Positions 14,894 to 23,803 of a stretch of 57,133 nucleotides of DNA are shown here, piece after piece. Numbering within the stretch: the stretch's first letter is position 1; every line of letters starts with the position of its first letter. Under the pieces are notes generated by a model, which did no database searches, was not told the origin of the DNA, and worked only from the letters and a program-made list of their open reading frames with translations. The translations under genes and the position numbers were made by a program. Source of the stretch: JAADHX01 sp964569385 (GTDB lineage Bacteria > Actinomycetota > Acidimicrobiia > Acidimicrobiales > Poriferisodalaceae); contig CAZMUM010000035.1 of assembly GCA_964569385.1 (NCBI GenBank), positions 1 to 57,133 of the forward strand, given 5' to 3'.

Positions 14894-15361
14894 TTACAAG
14901 GCAGCAGCCAACGTCTCAGGATCAGATCCACGCGGCGACTCACACTCGACAGCGCTGCCGTCGGCGAAGTTGATAGTAATTGTGTGCGCAAGCTTGCCGC
15001 GCTCGATCTCGATCGACGACAACTCGTCTCGCCTCCACTCTGCGGCAAGCTCTTTGGGCTTGCCGCTCATCGCGCCAACAGTCGTAGCCAGCAGGCGACG
15101 ATCGGTCACAACAAGGAACAGCTGCGAACCCGGATAACGAGCCGCCATTGCATCGGCCTCGACATCGCCGCCGCCCTTCTTGCGATCGGAAGCGGCGGCA
15201 ATTCCGGCGCCAACCGCACCACCGATTCCACCCATAATCGCCATACGTTTCATCGACCCCTTCGCATTGGTCGTACACGCCGCGAGGACTTCCTCGCCAG
15301 GCAGCAAACCAAGATCGTCGCGAGCCTTCTCAATCTTCTTAGCCACATTTATCAAAGCCAT
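14894..15361 (-). CDS. Conserved hypothetical protein with glycine-rich segment and PH-like domain
   Basis: 155 residues. The N-terminus (INVAKKIEKARDDLGLLPGEEV) is followed by a glycine/alanine-rich hydrophobic stretch MGGIGGAVGAGIAAAS (about 43-58), too short and small for a sure membrane helix, and a C-terminal half (QLFLVVTDRRLLATT, WRRDELSSIEIERGK, TINFADGS) with the strand pattern of bacterial PH (bPH/YokE-like) domains. Such proteins are common and uncharacterised in actinobacteria. It sits downstream of metZ in the same direction, separated by a hairpin. Confidence 0.75.
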   Translation of the reverse strand: MALINVAKKIEKARDDLGLLPGEEVLAACTTNAKGSMKRMAIMGGIGGAVGAGIAAASDRKKGGGDVEADAMAARYPGSQLFLVVTDRRLLATTVGAMSGKPKELAAEWRRDELSSIEIERGKLAHTITINFADGSAVECESPRGSDPETLAAAL

Positions 15362-15380
15362 AGAAACACCATCGGCTGAA

Positions 15381-15404
15381 GAACGGGAAGGGTTAATCCC
15401 GTTC
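15381..15404 (-). terminator. Hairpin after metZ
   Basis: GAACGGGA and TCCCGTTC form a perfect 8-bp stem with an 8-base loop, 7 bases beyond the metZ stop codon on the minus strand and before the start of the next gene. No long T run follows, so it may be a factor-assisted or partial terminator. Confidence 0.5.
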
Positions 15405-15410
15405 GCGCCG

Positions 15411-16613
15411 CTAACGCTTCAGAACGGCCAGCGCCTGACACAGGTCGTCGATGATGTCGGCGGGGTCCTCAAGACCAACCGACAATCGAACCATGCCATC
15501 GGTAATGCCCAGCTCGGCCCTTAGCTCGGGCGCTACCCGGCGATGCGTGGTGGTCGCAGGGTGTGTAATCAGACTCTTCGAGTCGCCAAGATTATTGCTG
15601 ATGTCGACCAGCTTCAACGCATCAAGGAACTCGAAAGATTCCTTCTTGCCGCCGTCGATGGTCATGGTCAGAAGAGTCCCTCCAGCCGACATCTGAGACA
15701 TTGCCAGCTCGTGCTGCGGATGAGTTGACAGCCCGGGATAACGCACGTCGGCCAGCGATTCGTGCCCTTCAAGAGCGGACGCAACGGTCAGTGCTGACGC
15801 AGACGAATGCAGCACCCGAAGACGCATCGTCTCAAGACCCTTCACAAATACCCAGGCGTTGAACGGGCTCAAGCTCGGCCCAGTGTGTCTCGTGAACGGA
15901 ATAACTTTGGAGTTGATGAACTCGCTGGTTCCAAGTACCGCACCACCCAAAGTTCGGCCTTGACCGTCAATGTGTTTGGTCGCCGAGTACACGATTACGT
16001 CAGCACCGAAATCGAGCGGGCTCTGCAGAACCGGGCTGGCGAAGATATTGTCGACCACCACACACGCCCCCGCAGCGTGGGCCAGGTCGCACACGGCTTT
16101 CATATCGATGATCTCAAGTCCAGGGTTGGACGGCGTCTCGAGGAAAACAACAGCCGCACCACCATCGAGGGCAGCGGCCCACTGGCCAAGCGAGCCGCCA
16201 TCGACCAATACCGACTCGATGCCGAACCGGGGCAAGATCTCGTTGATGACAACGGTGCACGACCCAAACAGCGCCCGCGACGCCACAACCTTGTCGCCCG
16301 CCTTCAGCTGGCAAACCAGTGCTGCATATACCGCAGCCATGCCGCTGGCGGTAGCCAAACAAGCTTCGGCGCCTTCGATGAGACGCAGCCGTTCTTCGAA
16401 CATCGTGACGGTCGGGTTGCCGTATCGACCATAGATGTAGCGGTCGACGTCGCCAGCAAATGCAGCTTCGGCCTCTGCGGCAGATGAGTACACGAAACCC
16501 GACGTGATATAGATGGCTTCTGCCGTTTCGTCGAAGTGCGATCGGGTCAGCCCACCTCGCACCGCGAGCGTGTCTGGGCGCATCGACTCGGGGTGGAAAT
16601 TATTGGACTTCAC
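15411..16613 (-). CDS. metZ: O-succinylhomoserine sulfhydrylase (MetZ)
   Basis: 400 residues of the Cys/Met-metabolism PLP enzyme family, making homocysteine from O-succinylhomoserine and sulfide. The Schiff-base lysine is K213 in YSATKHIDGQGR, whose HIDGQGR ending is the MetZ signature. RYGNPTVTMFEERL and GYGNP-type substrate residues, SAxGMAA and VVVDNIFASP are all present. The GTG at 16613 overlaps the rhodanese stop as GTGA, so I prefer it over the ATG at 16583. Coupling to a rhodanese suggests sulfur delivery, as often seen for MetZ operons. No SAM riboswitch was found upstream. Confidence 0.93.
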   Translation of the reverse strand: MKSNNFHPESMRPDTLAVRGGLTRSHFDETAEAIYITSGFVYSSAAEAEAAFAGDVDRYIYGRYGNPTVTMFEERLRLIEGAEACLATASGMAAVYAALVCQLKAGDKVVASRALFGSCTVVINEILPRFGIESVLVDGGSLGQWAAALDGGAAVVFLETPSNPGLEIIDMKAVCDLAHAAGACVVVDNIFASPVLQSPLDFGADVIVYSATKHIDGQGRTLGGAVLGTSEFINSKVIPFTRHTGPSLSPFNAWVFVKGLETMRLRVLHSSASALTVASALEGHESLADVRYPGLSTHPQHELAMSQMSAGGTLLTMTIDGGKKESFEFLDALKLVDISNNLGDSKSLITHPATTTHRRVAPELRAELGITDGMVRLSVGLEDPADIIDDLCQALAVLKR

Positions 16614-17041
16614 CGCTGAACCCACGGAAGCTGCGCTTTCCAGCCGCCATGACGGTGGCTGTCGGCGTCGAGATCGCCCTCGAAGCCTGCTTCGATATTG
16701 ACAGCCTGCGTGAAACCGGCATCGGTTAGCAGTAGCGCAGCGGCTTGGGATCGATGTCCGCTGCGACACAACAGCAGCACGGGTGCATCTCGGTCGAGGC
16801 CATCGGCGGCTCGGTCCAGGAACGCCTCGTTGGGTTCGCCGGCCGGGAAACTGAGCCACTCCACAAACCGAACTTGTTTGCTGACGGGCCGCAAATCGGG
16901 CATCCCGACGAAGTTCCACTCGGCTTCGGTGCGAACATCGATCAGCGTCGCGGCGGGGTTCTCGGACAACATCGCCCAGGCCATGTCGAGGTCGATCTGC
17001 GGGATCTCAACTGTCTGCTCGGGAGCTGTCTCTTCGCTCAT
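16610..17041 (-). CDS. Rhodanese-like sulfurtransferase
   Basis: 143 residues forming one rhodanese domain: TLIDVRTEAEWNFVGMPDL near the N-terminus and the active-site loop LCRSGHRS with the catalytic C92. The start at 17041 (MSEETAPEQTVE) matches the domain; the open frame extends 20 codons further without similarity. It is the first gene of the rhodanese-metZ operon and overlaps metZ by four bases. Likely carries sulfane sulfur for homocysteine synthesis, an inference from context. Confidence 0.9.
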   Translation of the reverse strand: MSEETAPEQTVEIPQIDLDMAWAMLSENPAATLIDVRTEAEWNFVGMPDLRPVSKQVRFVEWLSFPAGEPNEAFLDRAADGLDRDAPVLLLCRSGHRSQAAALLLTDAGFTQAVNIEAGFEGDLDADSHRHGGWKAQLPWVQR

Positions 17042-17066
17042 AGAAGTAAAGCCTAGGCATATACCT

Positions 17067-17100
17067 GACCAAGTTGGTCGCATTTGCAACGACGTGACCA
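17067..17100. promoter_or_regulatory. GACCAA-G-TTGGTC palindrome with a further half-site
   Basis: A perfect 6+6 inverted repeat at 17067-17079 and another GACCAA at 17096-17101 lie in the 101-base space between the divergent rhodanese-metZ and DMT genes. The location suits an operator for one or both promoters. No regulator is identified. Confidence 0.4.
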
Positions 17101-17142
17101 ATTTCGCCTCCGCTAGGGCAGAACCGACATACAGTTCAAGCG

Positions 17143-18075
17143 GTGAATCAAGACGCCGGAGGCTCGGCTAGCCAACAAGGCGACGGCCCAATCTCCAACG
17201 CTGGAATGATGACAGCGCTCATCGCCGTGAGCACCTGGGGCCTAGCCGGCGTCGTGGCCAGAGAAATCACGATGGGTGGCGTCGCCCTTGGTGTCTATCG
17301 CTTTGGTATTTACGGGGTTGGAATGACGGCGGTCGGTTGGTTCACCGGTGCGCGCATTAGCTGGCAGGCACTACGACATTCAATGTGGGGCGGCATCGCG
17401 CTAGCCGTCGATGTAGCCCTGTTCTTTACAGCCATCAAGCTCACCACCATCGTGAACGCCACAATCATCACCGCACTGCAACCCATTGTGGTCGGAGTTG
17501 TGGCCGCTCGCGTGTTTGGCGAGAAGATCACCGGACGCGACATTCGATACGGAATGGTTGCCATCGTAGGAGTTGCGGTCGTCGCCTTCGGATCGACGGG
17601 TCGCCCGGAATGGAACCTAAGCGGCGACCTCGCAGCCGCTGGTGCTTTGTTGGCCTGGTCGGCCTACTTCGTGGCCAACCGGCTGGCCCAGAACAAGGAC
17701 GTCACTGCCCGCCAATACACATTGTGCACAGCGCTCTATACGAGCGGTCTGAACATTCCCGTAGCTCTCCTGGTCGGACAGAGCCTCGCATTTCCCGGAC
17801 GCACGGACCTTTGGTGGCTGCTGGGCCTAGCCTTTGGCGCGGGAGTGCTCGGACACGAAATGATGAACTGGTCACTCAGGCGCATACCGATGTGGCTCGG
17901 ATCGACGTTCACCCTTGTCGTTCCGATTGTGGCTTCAGCGGCCGCTTGGATATTTCTCGACGAACCACTCAACGCTGTTCAGATCGTGGCCATGACTGTC
18001 GTGCTGGCCTCACTCGGCGCGATCATCACGGGTCAAACAAACGTGATGAACAAGAAACGGCCACTCAGGCCCTAA
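17143..18075 (+). CDS. DMT-superfamily (EamA) transporter
   Basis: 310 residues with about ten hydrophobic helices in two EamA repeats (the first about 25-145, the second about 165-300). It begins with a short polar N-terminus at a GTG. Conserved features include ALQPIVVGVVAARVFGEKIT at the end of repeat one and VPIVASAAAWIFLDEPL near the end of repeat two. Such proteins export amino acids or other metabolites; the substrate cannot be told. It is divergent from the rhodanese-metZ operon and its 3' end overlaps the ROK kinase gene by 11 bases on the opposite strand. Confidence 0.88.
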   Translation: MNQDAGGSASQQGDGPISNAGMMTALIAVSTWGLAGVVAREITMGGVALGVYRFGIYGVGMTAVGWFTGARISWQALRHSMWGGIALAVDVALFFTAIKLTTIVNATIITALQPIVVGVVAARVFGEKITGRDIRYGMVAIVGVAVVAFGSTGRPEWNLSGDLAAAGALLAWSAYFVANRLAQNKDVTARQYTLCTALYTSGLNIPVALLVGQSLAFPGRTDLWWLLGLAFGAGVLGHEMMNWSLRRIPMWLGSTFTLVVPIVASAAAWIFLDEPLNAVQIVAMTVVLASLGAIITGQTNVMNKKRPLRP

Positions 18076-19009
18076 CGATTTCGCTGGCGATCAAAGCAGA
18101 GCCGATCGCCCCTGAATCTGAACCCATGGTTGCCAGGACCACTTCGACCCGAGGGCGGTGTTCAGCGCCGAGAGTGGCAGTGCGAAGCGCGGCGTCGAGG
18201 CCAGCCCTGAGGGGTTCGCCAATATCGGATACTCCGCCAGAGATGACGACACGCGATGGGTCGAGAACCATGACCAAGTTGGCGAGGCCAACAGCAACGT
18301 TGGCGCAGTAGTCGTCGAGGATTCGGACCGCCGAAGGGTCGCCCTCACTTATACCACTAGCAACATGAAAACCCGTTACCTCCGAAGCCTCGCCGGCTAA
18401 CTCGACACCCAGCTCGAAGTCGCCACTGTTGGCAGCCTGGCGCCCCAATCGACCAAGAGCATTGCCGCTAGCGAAGTACTCCCAGGGACCACGCTGGCCT
18501 GTCAAATGAACCGGACCATCAACGTCGACGACCATGTGGCCGGCCTCGCCTGCGAACCCGTTGCTGCCGACCGCTATCTGGCCGTTGGAAACAAAACCCA
18601 TACCGATACCGGTTCCAAGAGCGACCAGAACCATGTCGTCGCTACCTCGGCCCGCGCCGAACTGATACTCGGCCCAGGTAGCCGCCATAGCGTCGTTGCT
18701 AACCACAACGGTCCGCCCAAGTTGAGCCTCCAACTCGGGGCCGAGCGCAAACTCCACGAGGCCAGGAAGGTTAGGCGAGTACCGAACCGTGCCGCCCCGA
18801 GTCACAAGCCCAGCAACTCCCAAACCTATTGCGGTCGAGCGCAACCCAGTTTGAGACTCGACCCTATTGATGAGATCGACCAGCGTGGTCACAAGTTCGG
18901 GCCCAGTTCCCGAACTAGATGCCTTGGCCCGAGCCAGGACGTTCCCCGACGGGGGGTCAAGGGCCAGACATAGCGCCTTCGTCCCGCCAACGTCGACGCC
19001 GACAATCAT
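18065..19009 (-). CDS. ROK-family sugar kinase (glucokinase-like)
   Basis: About 314 residues. The ATP/phosphate loop GVDVGGTKALCLAL is at the N-terminus, SNDAMAATWAEYQFGAG holds the catalytic Asp, and ALGTGIGMGFV and GEAGHM are typical. The usual ROK zinc motif CxCGxxGCxE is replaced by HLTGQRGPWEYFASGNAL, so all Cys ligands are missing. Some actinobacterial ROK kinases share this QRGPWE form. I prefer the ATG at 19009 (MIVGVDVGG); a GTG at 19027 would add six residues. Substrate probably glucose or a related hexose. Convergent with the DMT gene. Confidence 0.87.
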   Translation of the reverse strand: MIVGVDVGGTKALCLALDPPSGNVLARAKASSSGTGPELVTTLVDLINRVESQTGLRSTAIGLGVAGLVTRGGTVRYSPNLPGLVEFALGPELEAQLGRTVVVSNDAMAATWAEYQFGAGRGSDDMVLVALGTGIGMGFVSNGQIAVGSNGFAGEAGHMVVDVDGPVHLTGQRGPWEYFASGNALGRLGRQAANSGDFELGVELAGEASEVTGFHVASGISEGDPSAVRILDDYCANVAVGLANLVMVLDPSRVVISGGVSDIGEPLRAGLDAALRTATLGAEHRPRVEVVLATMGSDSGAIGSALIASEIVRA

Positions 19010-19169
19010 CGGCAGACCCCATGGCACATAACATAAACGTTACGACCTAGCGAACGACCCGGCCATTTGGTTCGGGTTTACTTAACTAACGTGTTCTGCG
19101 GCTGAACAGTCAAGATCGCAGCCTACGATGGGGCGTCACGCTTAACGAACAAACACCACAGGGGACACA

Positions 19170-19361
19170 ATGCGCATCAAGGTTGACTTCGATCTCTGCG
19201 AAAGCAATGCCATCTGTATGGACGTGGCGCCCGACATTTTCGAAGTCCGTGACGACGACTTTTTGTATGTTCTCAACGAAACACCCGGCGAGGATGCCCG
19301 GGAGCGCGTCAGCGCCGCGGTTTCGCGTTGCCCTCGCGCCGCCATCTCGATCGAAGACTGA
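19170..19361 (+). CDS. 3Fe-4S ferredoxin
   Basis: 63 residues with three Cys, C10, C16 and C54 (CESNAIC ... SRCPRAAI), the pattern of single-cluster [3Fe-4S] ferredoxins that serve actinobacterial cytochromes P450. The body is acidic, as usual. AGGGGACACA precedes the ATG. The ferredoxin reductase follows 11 bases later, so the pair is an electron-transfer module. No P450 is in the window. Confidence 0.92.
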   Translation: MRIKVDFDLCESNAICMDVAPDIFEVRDDDFLYVLNETPGEDARERVSAAVSRCPRAAISIED

Positions 19362-19372
19362 TTCCACACGAC

Positions 19373-20653
19373 GTGTCGCTAGAGTCGAAATCTGCGCCTC
19401 CGGAATCGATAACTATTGTCGGCGCGTCCCTCGCTGGCCTTCGGGGTGCCGAGGCGGTACGACGGGCTGACTACCAAGGGCCGATCACGTTAATCGGGGC
19501 CGAGCCGCACTTGCCTTATGACCGGCCGCCTTTGTCGAAGAAGGTGTTGTCAGGAGTTTGGGAGCTCGAAAAGGTCAACCTCATCACGGGTGAACGTCTT
19601 AGCGAGCTCGACATCACCATCGAAACCAACACAACCGCCACTGGATTCGATTTATCGACCCGAACCTTGACGACAGCATGCGCTGACACCAGCAAGGATC
19701 GAGTTGTCGATGCGCTGATGATTGCCACCGGCGCCCGATGCAGAACTATTCCTGGCACCGAAGACATCGCCGGTGTCCACGTGCTTCGTGGACTTGACGA
19801 CTGTGCCGCATTACGCAGGCAACTAGCGGCGAAAGTCAACGACGGCAATGTAGAACGAGTGGTGGTCATCGGTGCTGGTTTCATCGGCGCCGAGGTGGCG
19901 GCCACAGCCAAAACGCTCGGCCTCGAAGTCACGATGATCGAAACCGCCGACCGGCCGCTACAACGTGTGCTCAATGCCGAGATGGGTTTGCTCATCCACG
20001 ACATTCACACCGGACACGGCGTCGACGTTCGCTGCGGAGTCTCGGTCACAAACATCGTGCAAGCCGATGGTCATGTGACCGGGATTGAGCTGAGCGACGG
20101 TGCCACAATCGACGCCGATGTTGTCGTAGTTGGCATCGGGGTCATCCCCAACATCGAGTGGTTGGAAGGCTCTGGCCTCACGATCGACGATGGCATCGTG
20201 TGTGACGAAACGACGCTTGCCGCTCCCGGAGTTACCGCGGCCGGCGATGTAGCCCGCTGGCCCAACCCCCGTTTCGGCGGCGAACTGATGCGAGTCGAGC
20301 AGTGGGACAACGCGGTGTCAATGGGCCCCCATGCCGCCCTGCGGCTGCTTGACCCAGGCCCGGGAGGCACGGGCCGAATTGACACAGGCCAGCGAATCCC
20401 GTATGACCCGGTCCCCTGGTTCTGGTCGGATCAGTACGATCGCAAGATCCAGCTCGCTGGGCGCATCACACCAGATGACGAGATGCGTGTTGTTGAAGGT
20501 TCGATCGAGGAACGCCGGTTTGTGTCGTTGTTCGGGCGAGACGATCGGCTAGTTGGCGTATTCGGAATGAACCGACCTCGCCATGTTATGCAGTACAAAG
20601 GTCTCCTCGATCAAGCCATGTCGTTTTCCGACGCGCTGACGGCCGAGTTCTAA
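19373..20653 (+). CDS. NAD(P)H:ferredoxin reductase (FAD-dependent, rubredoxin/P450-type)
   Basis: 426 residues from a GTG. Two dinucleotide-binding folds are evident: ITIVGASLAGLRGAEAVR at the N-terminus for FAD and VVVIGAGFIGAEVAATAKTL for NAD(P)H (about 160-178). PYDRPPLSKKVL, LMIATGAR and TAAGDVARWPNP are hallmarks of the ferredoxin/putidaredoxin reductase family, and the C-terminal domain (PWFWSDQYDRKIQLAGR) is complete. It passes electrons to the ferredoxin encoded just upstream. The start GTG has no clear Shine-Dalgarno site and may depend on coupling. Confidence 0.92.
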   Translation: MSLESKSAPPESITIVGASLAGLRGAEAVRRADYQGPITLIGAEPHLPYDRPPLSKKVLSGVWELEKVNLITGERLSELDITIETNTTATGFDLSTRTLTTACADTSKDRVVDALMIATGARCRTIPGTEDIAGVHVLRGLDDCAALRRQLAAKVNDGNVERVVVIGAGFIGAEVAATAKTLGLEVTMIETADRPLQRVLNAEMGLLIHDIHTGHGVDVRCGVSVTNIVQADGHVTGIELSDGATIDADVVVVGIGVIPNIEWLEGSGLTIDDGIVCDETTLAAPGVTAAGDVARWPNPRFGGELMRVEQWDNAVSMGPHAALRLLDPGPGGTGRIDTGQRIPYDPVPWFWSDQYDRKIQLAGRITPDDEMRVVEGSIEERRFVSLFGRDDRLVGVFGMNRPRHVMQYKGLLDQAMSFSDALTAEF

Positions 20654-20662
20654 CCAGCTGCC

Positions 20663-22348
20663 GTGACGTTGCCACTTAGTCGCCGTCGGTTTCTGCAACT
20701 CGGCGGAATCGCCGGTGCCGCGACGTTTGCCGATCTGGCGATTCCAGAAGCGGTACGCGCCGCTACGGCTCTCGAACTCCCGGTCGGGCAGATATTTAGT
20801 CGGCCGGCCGATGCCGTCAAAGTTGTTGATGTCGCGTATCGGCCCGACGAACAGGGCTACTGGATTCTCACCTCTGTTGGCCAGGTGTTCGGCATCGACG
20901 CCCCCGACCACGGCTCGGCTCCAGCGCTGTCGGCGGGCGTGACCATCGTGGCGATGGCGCCGACCCCCGACGCTGGCGGGTATTGGCTGTTCTCGTCGTT
21001 GGGCACAGTGTTTACGTTTGGCAACGCCACCAACTTCGGCGACCTTGGCACGGTCGCGCTGGCGGGTCCTGTAGTAGACGCCGTCGCGCTTGCCGATGGA
21101 TCTGGCTACTACATGCTTGGCTCAGATGGAGGTATTTTCTCGTTTGGAAACGCAACCTTCCACGGTTCGGTTCCCCAGGTGTTACCTGGCGTGACGCTCA
21201 ACGAGCCCGTTGTTGGCCTAGTCCCAGACGGAACCACCGGCTACTGGCTCGTGGCCGGCGACGGAGGGTTGTTCAGCTTCGGAAGTGCCAGCTTCGAGGG
21301 GTCGGTGCCCCAAGTCCTCGGGACAACCCCGTTGGCCGAACCCGTCATCGGCGCGCTGGCCTCTGGCAACGCCTACTTGATGCTCGCCGCCGACGGCGGG
21401 ATCTTCTCATTCGGCACGACAGAGTTTCTCGGATCCAGACCGGGCCTCGGCATACCCGACCTGCCCCCGGTCACTTGCGCCGACGTGACCGCCAACCGCG
21501 ACGGGTACCTCATGCTCGACGAGGCCGGCGGGCCCTCTGGTTTCGGCTCGGCCGAACATGTGCCGAACTCGAACAATTCGTCCGGACCGGTAGCCCGCGA
21601 GACGCACACCTTCCTCGCCCGATGGTTCGACGACAGCCCATATCGTTGGGCGTCGGGCGACCCGATCCACTTCGTGATCAACAACTCACTTGGCCCGAGC
21701 GGAGCCATCGACCAGATCCTGCAAGCCATCGACGACATCGCCGCTGCCACCGGGCTGACGTTCATCTACGACGGCGAAACAACCGAGTTCGTCGACCATG
21801 AGTTGGTAGACGGCCACATCTTCTCCGAAAGCCGCGACGCATATCAGCCGCTGCGCTACGGCGAGCGCTGGGCGCCAGTTTGGATCGGAGCCCGAAACGG
21901 ATTCGCCGGCGATTCCTCGATCGGAACCGCCATCGCGCTCACTCACGACGACTTCCGGTCCACCGAAAACCGGACCGTTGAAATCGACGGTGTGACAACC
22001 GAAGTGTTCATCGGTGAGCCGACGTTTATCAGCGGCATTGTGGCATTCCACTGGGGAGCGCAAAGCCCGGTGTTGTTCGATGAAATCGTGGTGGTGATGC
22101 GTCACGAATTAGGGCACTTGATGGGCCTCGATCATGCCCGCGACCTTGACGAGCTGATGTTTCCGGCCATCACCGGAAGAACTCAGTTTGGCAGCGGCGA
22201 TCGGCTAGGACTCCACCTCCAGGGAAGTGCAGCGCTCCACCCCACCGCGCCACCACCGAGTGTTGGCACCGTTGTCAGCAACTTTTTTCGGTCGACTCGA
22301 ATCCCGACTGTCGGCGATGGGTGTCGTTACGGTCGCCCAGAGCTCTAG
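20663..22348 (+). CDS. Tat-exported protein with propeller-like repeats and a metzincin protease domain
   Basis: 561 residues from a GTG. A twin-arginine signal (SRRRFLQLGGIAGAATFADL) is followed by about six degenerate repeats of roughly 45 residues (about 65-300), each with a GYWxxxxDGGxFxFGxAxFxGS core, the kind seen in acidimicrobial surface proteins. Residues about 320-540 form a predicted metalloprotease with HELGHLMGLDH near residue 480 and a Met-turn, ELMFPAI, about 20 residues later, both typical of metzincins (matrixin type). Likely secreted and zinc-dependent. The repeats may mediate surface or substrate binding; this is inference. It lies 9 bases behind the reductase gene. Confidence 0.85.
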   Translation: MTLPLSRRRFLQLGGIAGAATFADLAIPEAVRAATALELPVGQIFSRPADAVKVVDVAYRPDEQGYWILTSVGQVFGIDAPDHGSAPALSAGVTIVAMAPTPDAGGYWLFSSLGTVFTFGNATNFGDLGTVALAGPVVDAVALADGSGYYMLGSDGGIFSFGNATFHGSVPQVLPGVTLNEPVVGLVPDGTTGYWLVAGDGGLFSFGSASFEGSVPQVLGTTPLAEPVIGALASGNAYLMLAADGGIFSFGTTEFLGSRPGLGIPDLPPVTCADVTANRDGYLMLDEAGGPSGFGSAEHVPNSNNSSGPVARETHTFLARWFDDSPYRWASGDPIHFVINNSLGPSGAIDQILQAIDDIAAATGLTFIYDGETTEFVDHELVDGHIFSESRDAYQPLRYGERWAPVWIGARNGFAGDSSIGTAIALTHDDFRSTENRTVEIDGVTTEVFIGEPTFISGIVAFHWGAQSPVLFDEIVVVMRHELGHLMGLDHARDLDELMFPAITGRTQFGSGDRLGLHLQGSAALHPTAPPPSVGTVVSNFFRSTRIPTVGDGCRYGRPEL

Positions 22349-22357
22349 CTGGGCTTT

Positions 22358-23803
22358 CTAGCCATCATCGCCGACCCACCACTGGTCGGCATTCCAGGCC
22401 GGAGTTATGGCCCAGCCATTCGCCTCAACTCCATTGATCCGGGGTGCCCACGCAACGACAAGAACGGGGCGCCACCAGGGCCTGACCGCAGCCGCGTCGG
22501 CCAACAGTTGGTCGGGTGCGAGGCCGCCGCCATCGGCCAGACGCATCGCAACTTCATCGACCGCCGAGAACCGACAGGTCCAGCATGGCCCGCCAACTCC
22601 GTCATAGTTAAGACCAAGGCTCGCCGCCGCCGACACAGCCCAGACCTCGGCGTCGGACGACTTGCCTTCTCGCAGCTCGGGAACCCGTCCGCCGGCTTCG
22701 CGAATCGGCAACAGCAAGGCCCGCTGCACTGTCCCACTAAGCGGAAGGTCGTTGGGAGAAGACAGGCCGATAGTTGTCGAGAGGTCGCCGGGGTCGCGCT
22801 CGTCATAGGTCACGGCTCCACCACCCAACGATGAAACGAGAGCAGCCTCACCTTTCAGTAATGCGCCGACGAACGTTTCGACCGCGGCCGCAGTTGTCAG
22901 CACCCCTGCGTCAACTCTGTCGACCTGATCGACGTCGATCGTCAAGCCGTACCACCACCCGTCGCCGTCGGCTGTGGCCACACGCCCCTCGCCAAGTTGA
23001 GCCAGTCGGTCGAGTCGCCCCGTTGCTGGCCATGGCGCGATCACATCGAGTTCTCCGCGCTCAAAAAGATCGAGCTGCACCAGCTGGTCGGGCACGAGCA
23101 CGAAGCGCAGCTCGTCTATGTATGGCCCCTCACCCCACCACGAGTCATTGGCTCTTAGCACGGTGACTAGTCCGGGGGTCATCTCGGCCACCACAAAGGG
23201 CCCGCCAAATTCACCAGAAGATGCAACTGACGATGGCCGGATGACCGCATCGCCTGACCACAACCGTCGCCAGTTCGGCAGAGGCTGAGTGAACTGAACT
23301 TCGATCATGCCATCGGTATTCATCGTGACACTTTCGACGAACCGCACATCGGCCGACGCGGCCAGGTCGTCGACGGTTATGGCGGTTCCATCAGACCATT
23401 CGGCGCCCGGTCTGAAGGAAAAACTGGCCGATCGAAACTCGGGTCCGTCACTATCGGATCCAGGCTCGACCAGACCATAGGCCCAAGTGCCATCGGCGGC
23501 GGGCTCGAAGAGCTGGGGGTAGATCAGGGACCGAACTCCGGCCCCGACCAACGTCTCGAGCGCGGGGTTCGGTTCGGACCAGACGCCGACGAGAACGGTA
23601 CCGCCCGAGGGCGGAGGTGCGGCCGTGGTCGATGGCAGCGGGACAACGGTGCTGTCAGGCTCCGAAGCCGCTGTTGTTGTGGTCAACGGCGGAAAGTCGA
23701 TATCGCCAGGGTCCACCGACTGGGCCGCTGAACGGCACGAAACAGCGACAAGACATAGGGCCGCCAGCGCGACCGAACGTCGGCTAGGCCAGCAGCAGGC
23801 CAA
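22358..23803 (-). CDS. Divergent peptide-binding (SBP_bac_5-like) lipoprotein
   Basis: 481 residues. A signal peptide with lipobox (ALCLVAVSC) is followed by a Thr/Pro-rich linker, then regions resembling family 5 solute-binding proteins: FRPGAEWSDGTAITVDDLAAS and PYIDELRFVLVPDQLVQLDLFERGELDVI. The C-terminal part is poorly conserved. A TTG start at 23803 lies within the secG coding end (20-base overlap), suggesting translational coupling. The gene is only about 0.3 kb from a complete peptide importer on the opposite strand, for which it might be an accessory receptor. No other start gives a signal peptide. Confidence 0.75.
   Translation of the reverse strand: MACCWPSRRSVALAALCLVAVSCRSAAQSVDPGDIDFPPLTTTTAASEPDSTVVPLPSTTAAPPPSGGTVLVGVWSEPNPALETLVGAGVRSLIYPQLFEPAADGTWAYGLVEPGSDSDGPEFRSASFSFRPGAEWSDGTAITVDDLAASADVRFVESVTMNTDGMIEVQFTQPLPNWRRLWSGDAVIRPSSVASSGEFGGPFVVAEMTPGLVTVLRANDSWWGEGPYIDELRFVLVPDQLVQLDLFERGELDVIAPWPATGRLDRLAQLGEGRVATADGDGWWYGLTIDVDQVDRVDAGVLTTAAAVETFVGALLKGEAALVSSLGGGAVTYDERDPGDLSTTIGLSSPNDLPLSGTVQRALLLPIREAGGRVPELREGKSSDAEVWAVSAAASLGLNYDGVGGPCWTCRFSAVDEVAMRLADGGGLAPDQLLADAAAVRPWWRPVLVVAWAPRINGVEANGWAITPAWNADQWWVGDDG

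Noticed and set aside
17042..17142. SAM or other riboswitch before the rhodanese-metZ operon
   Set aside because: The leader is only about 100 bases and shared with a divergent promoter. No SAM-I/II core or terminator fold is seen.
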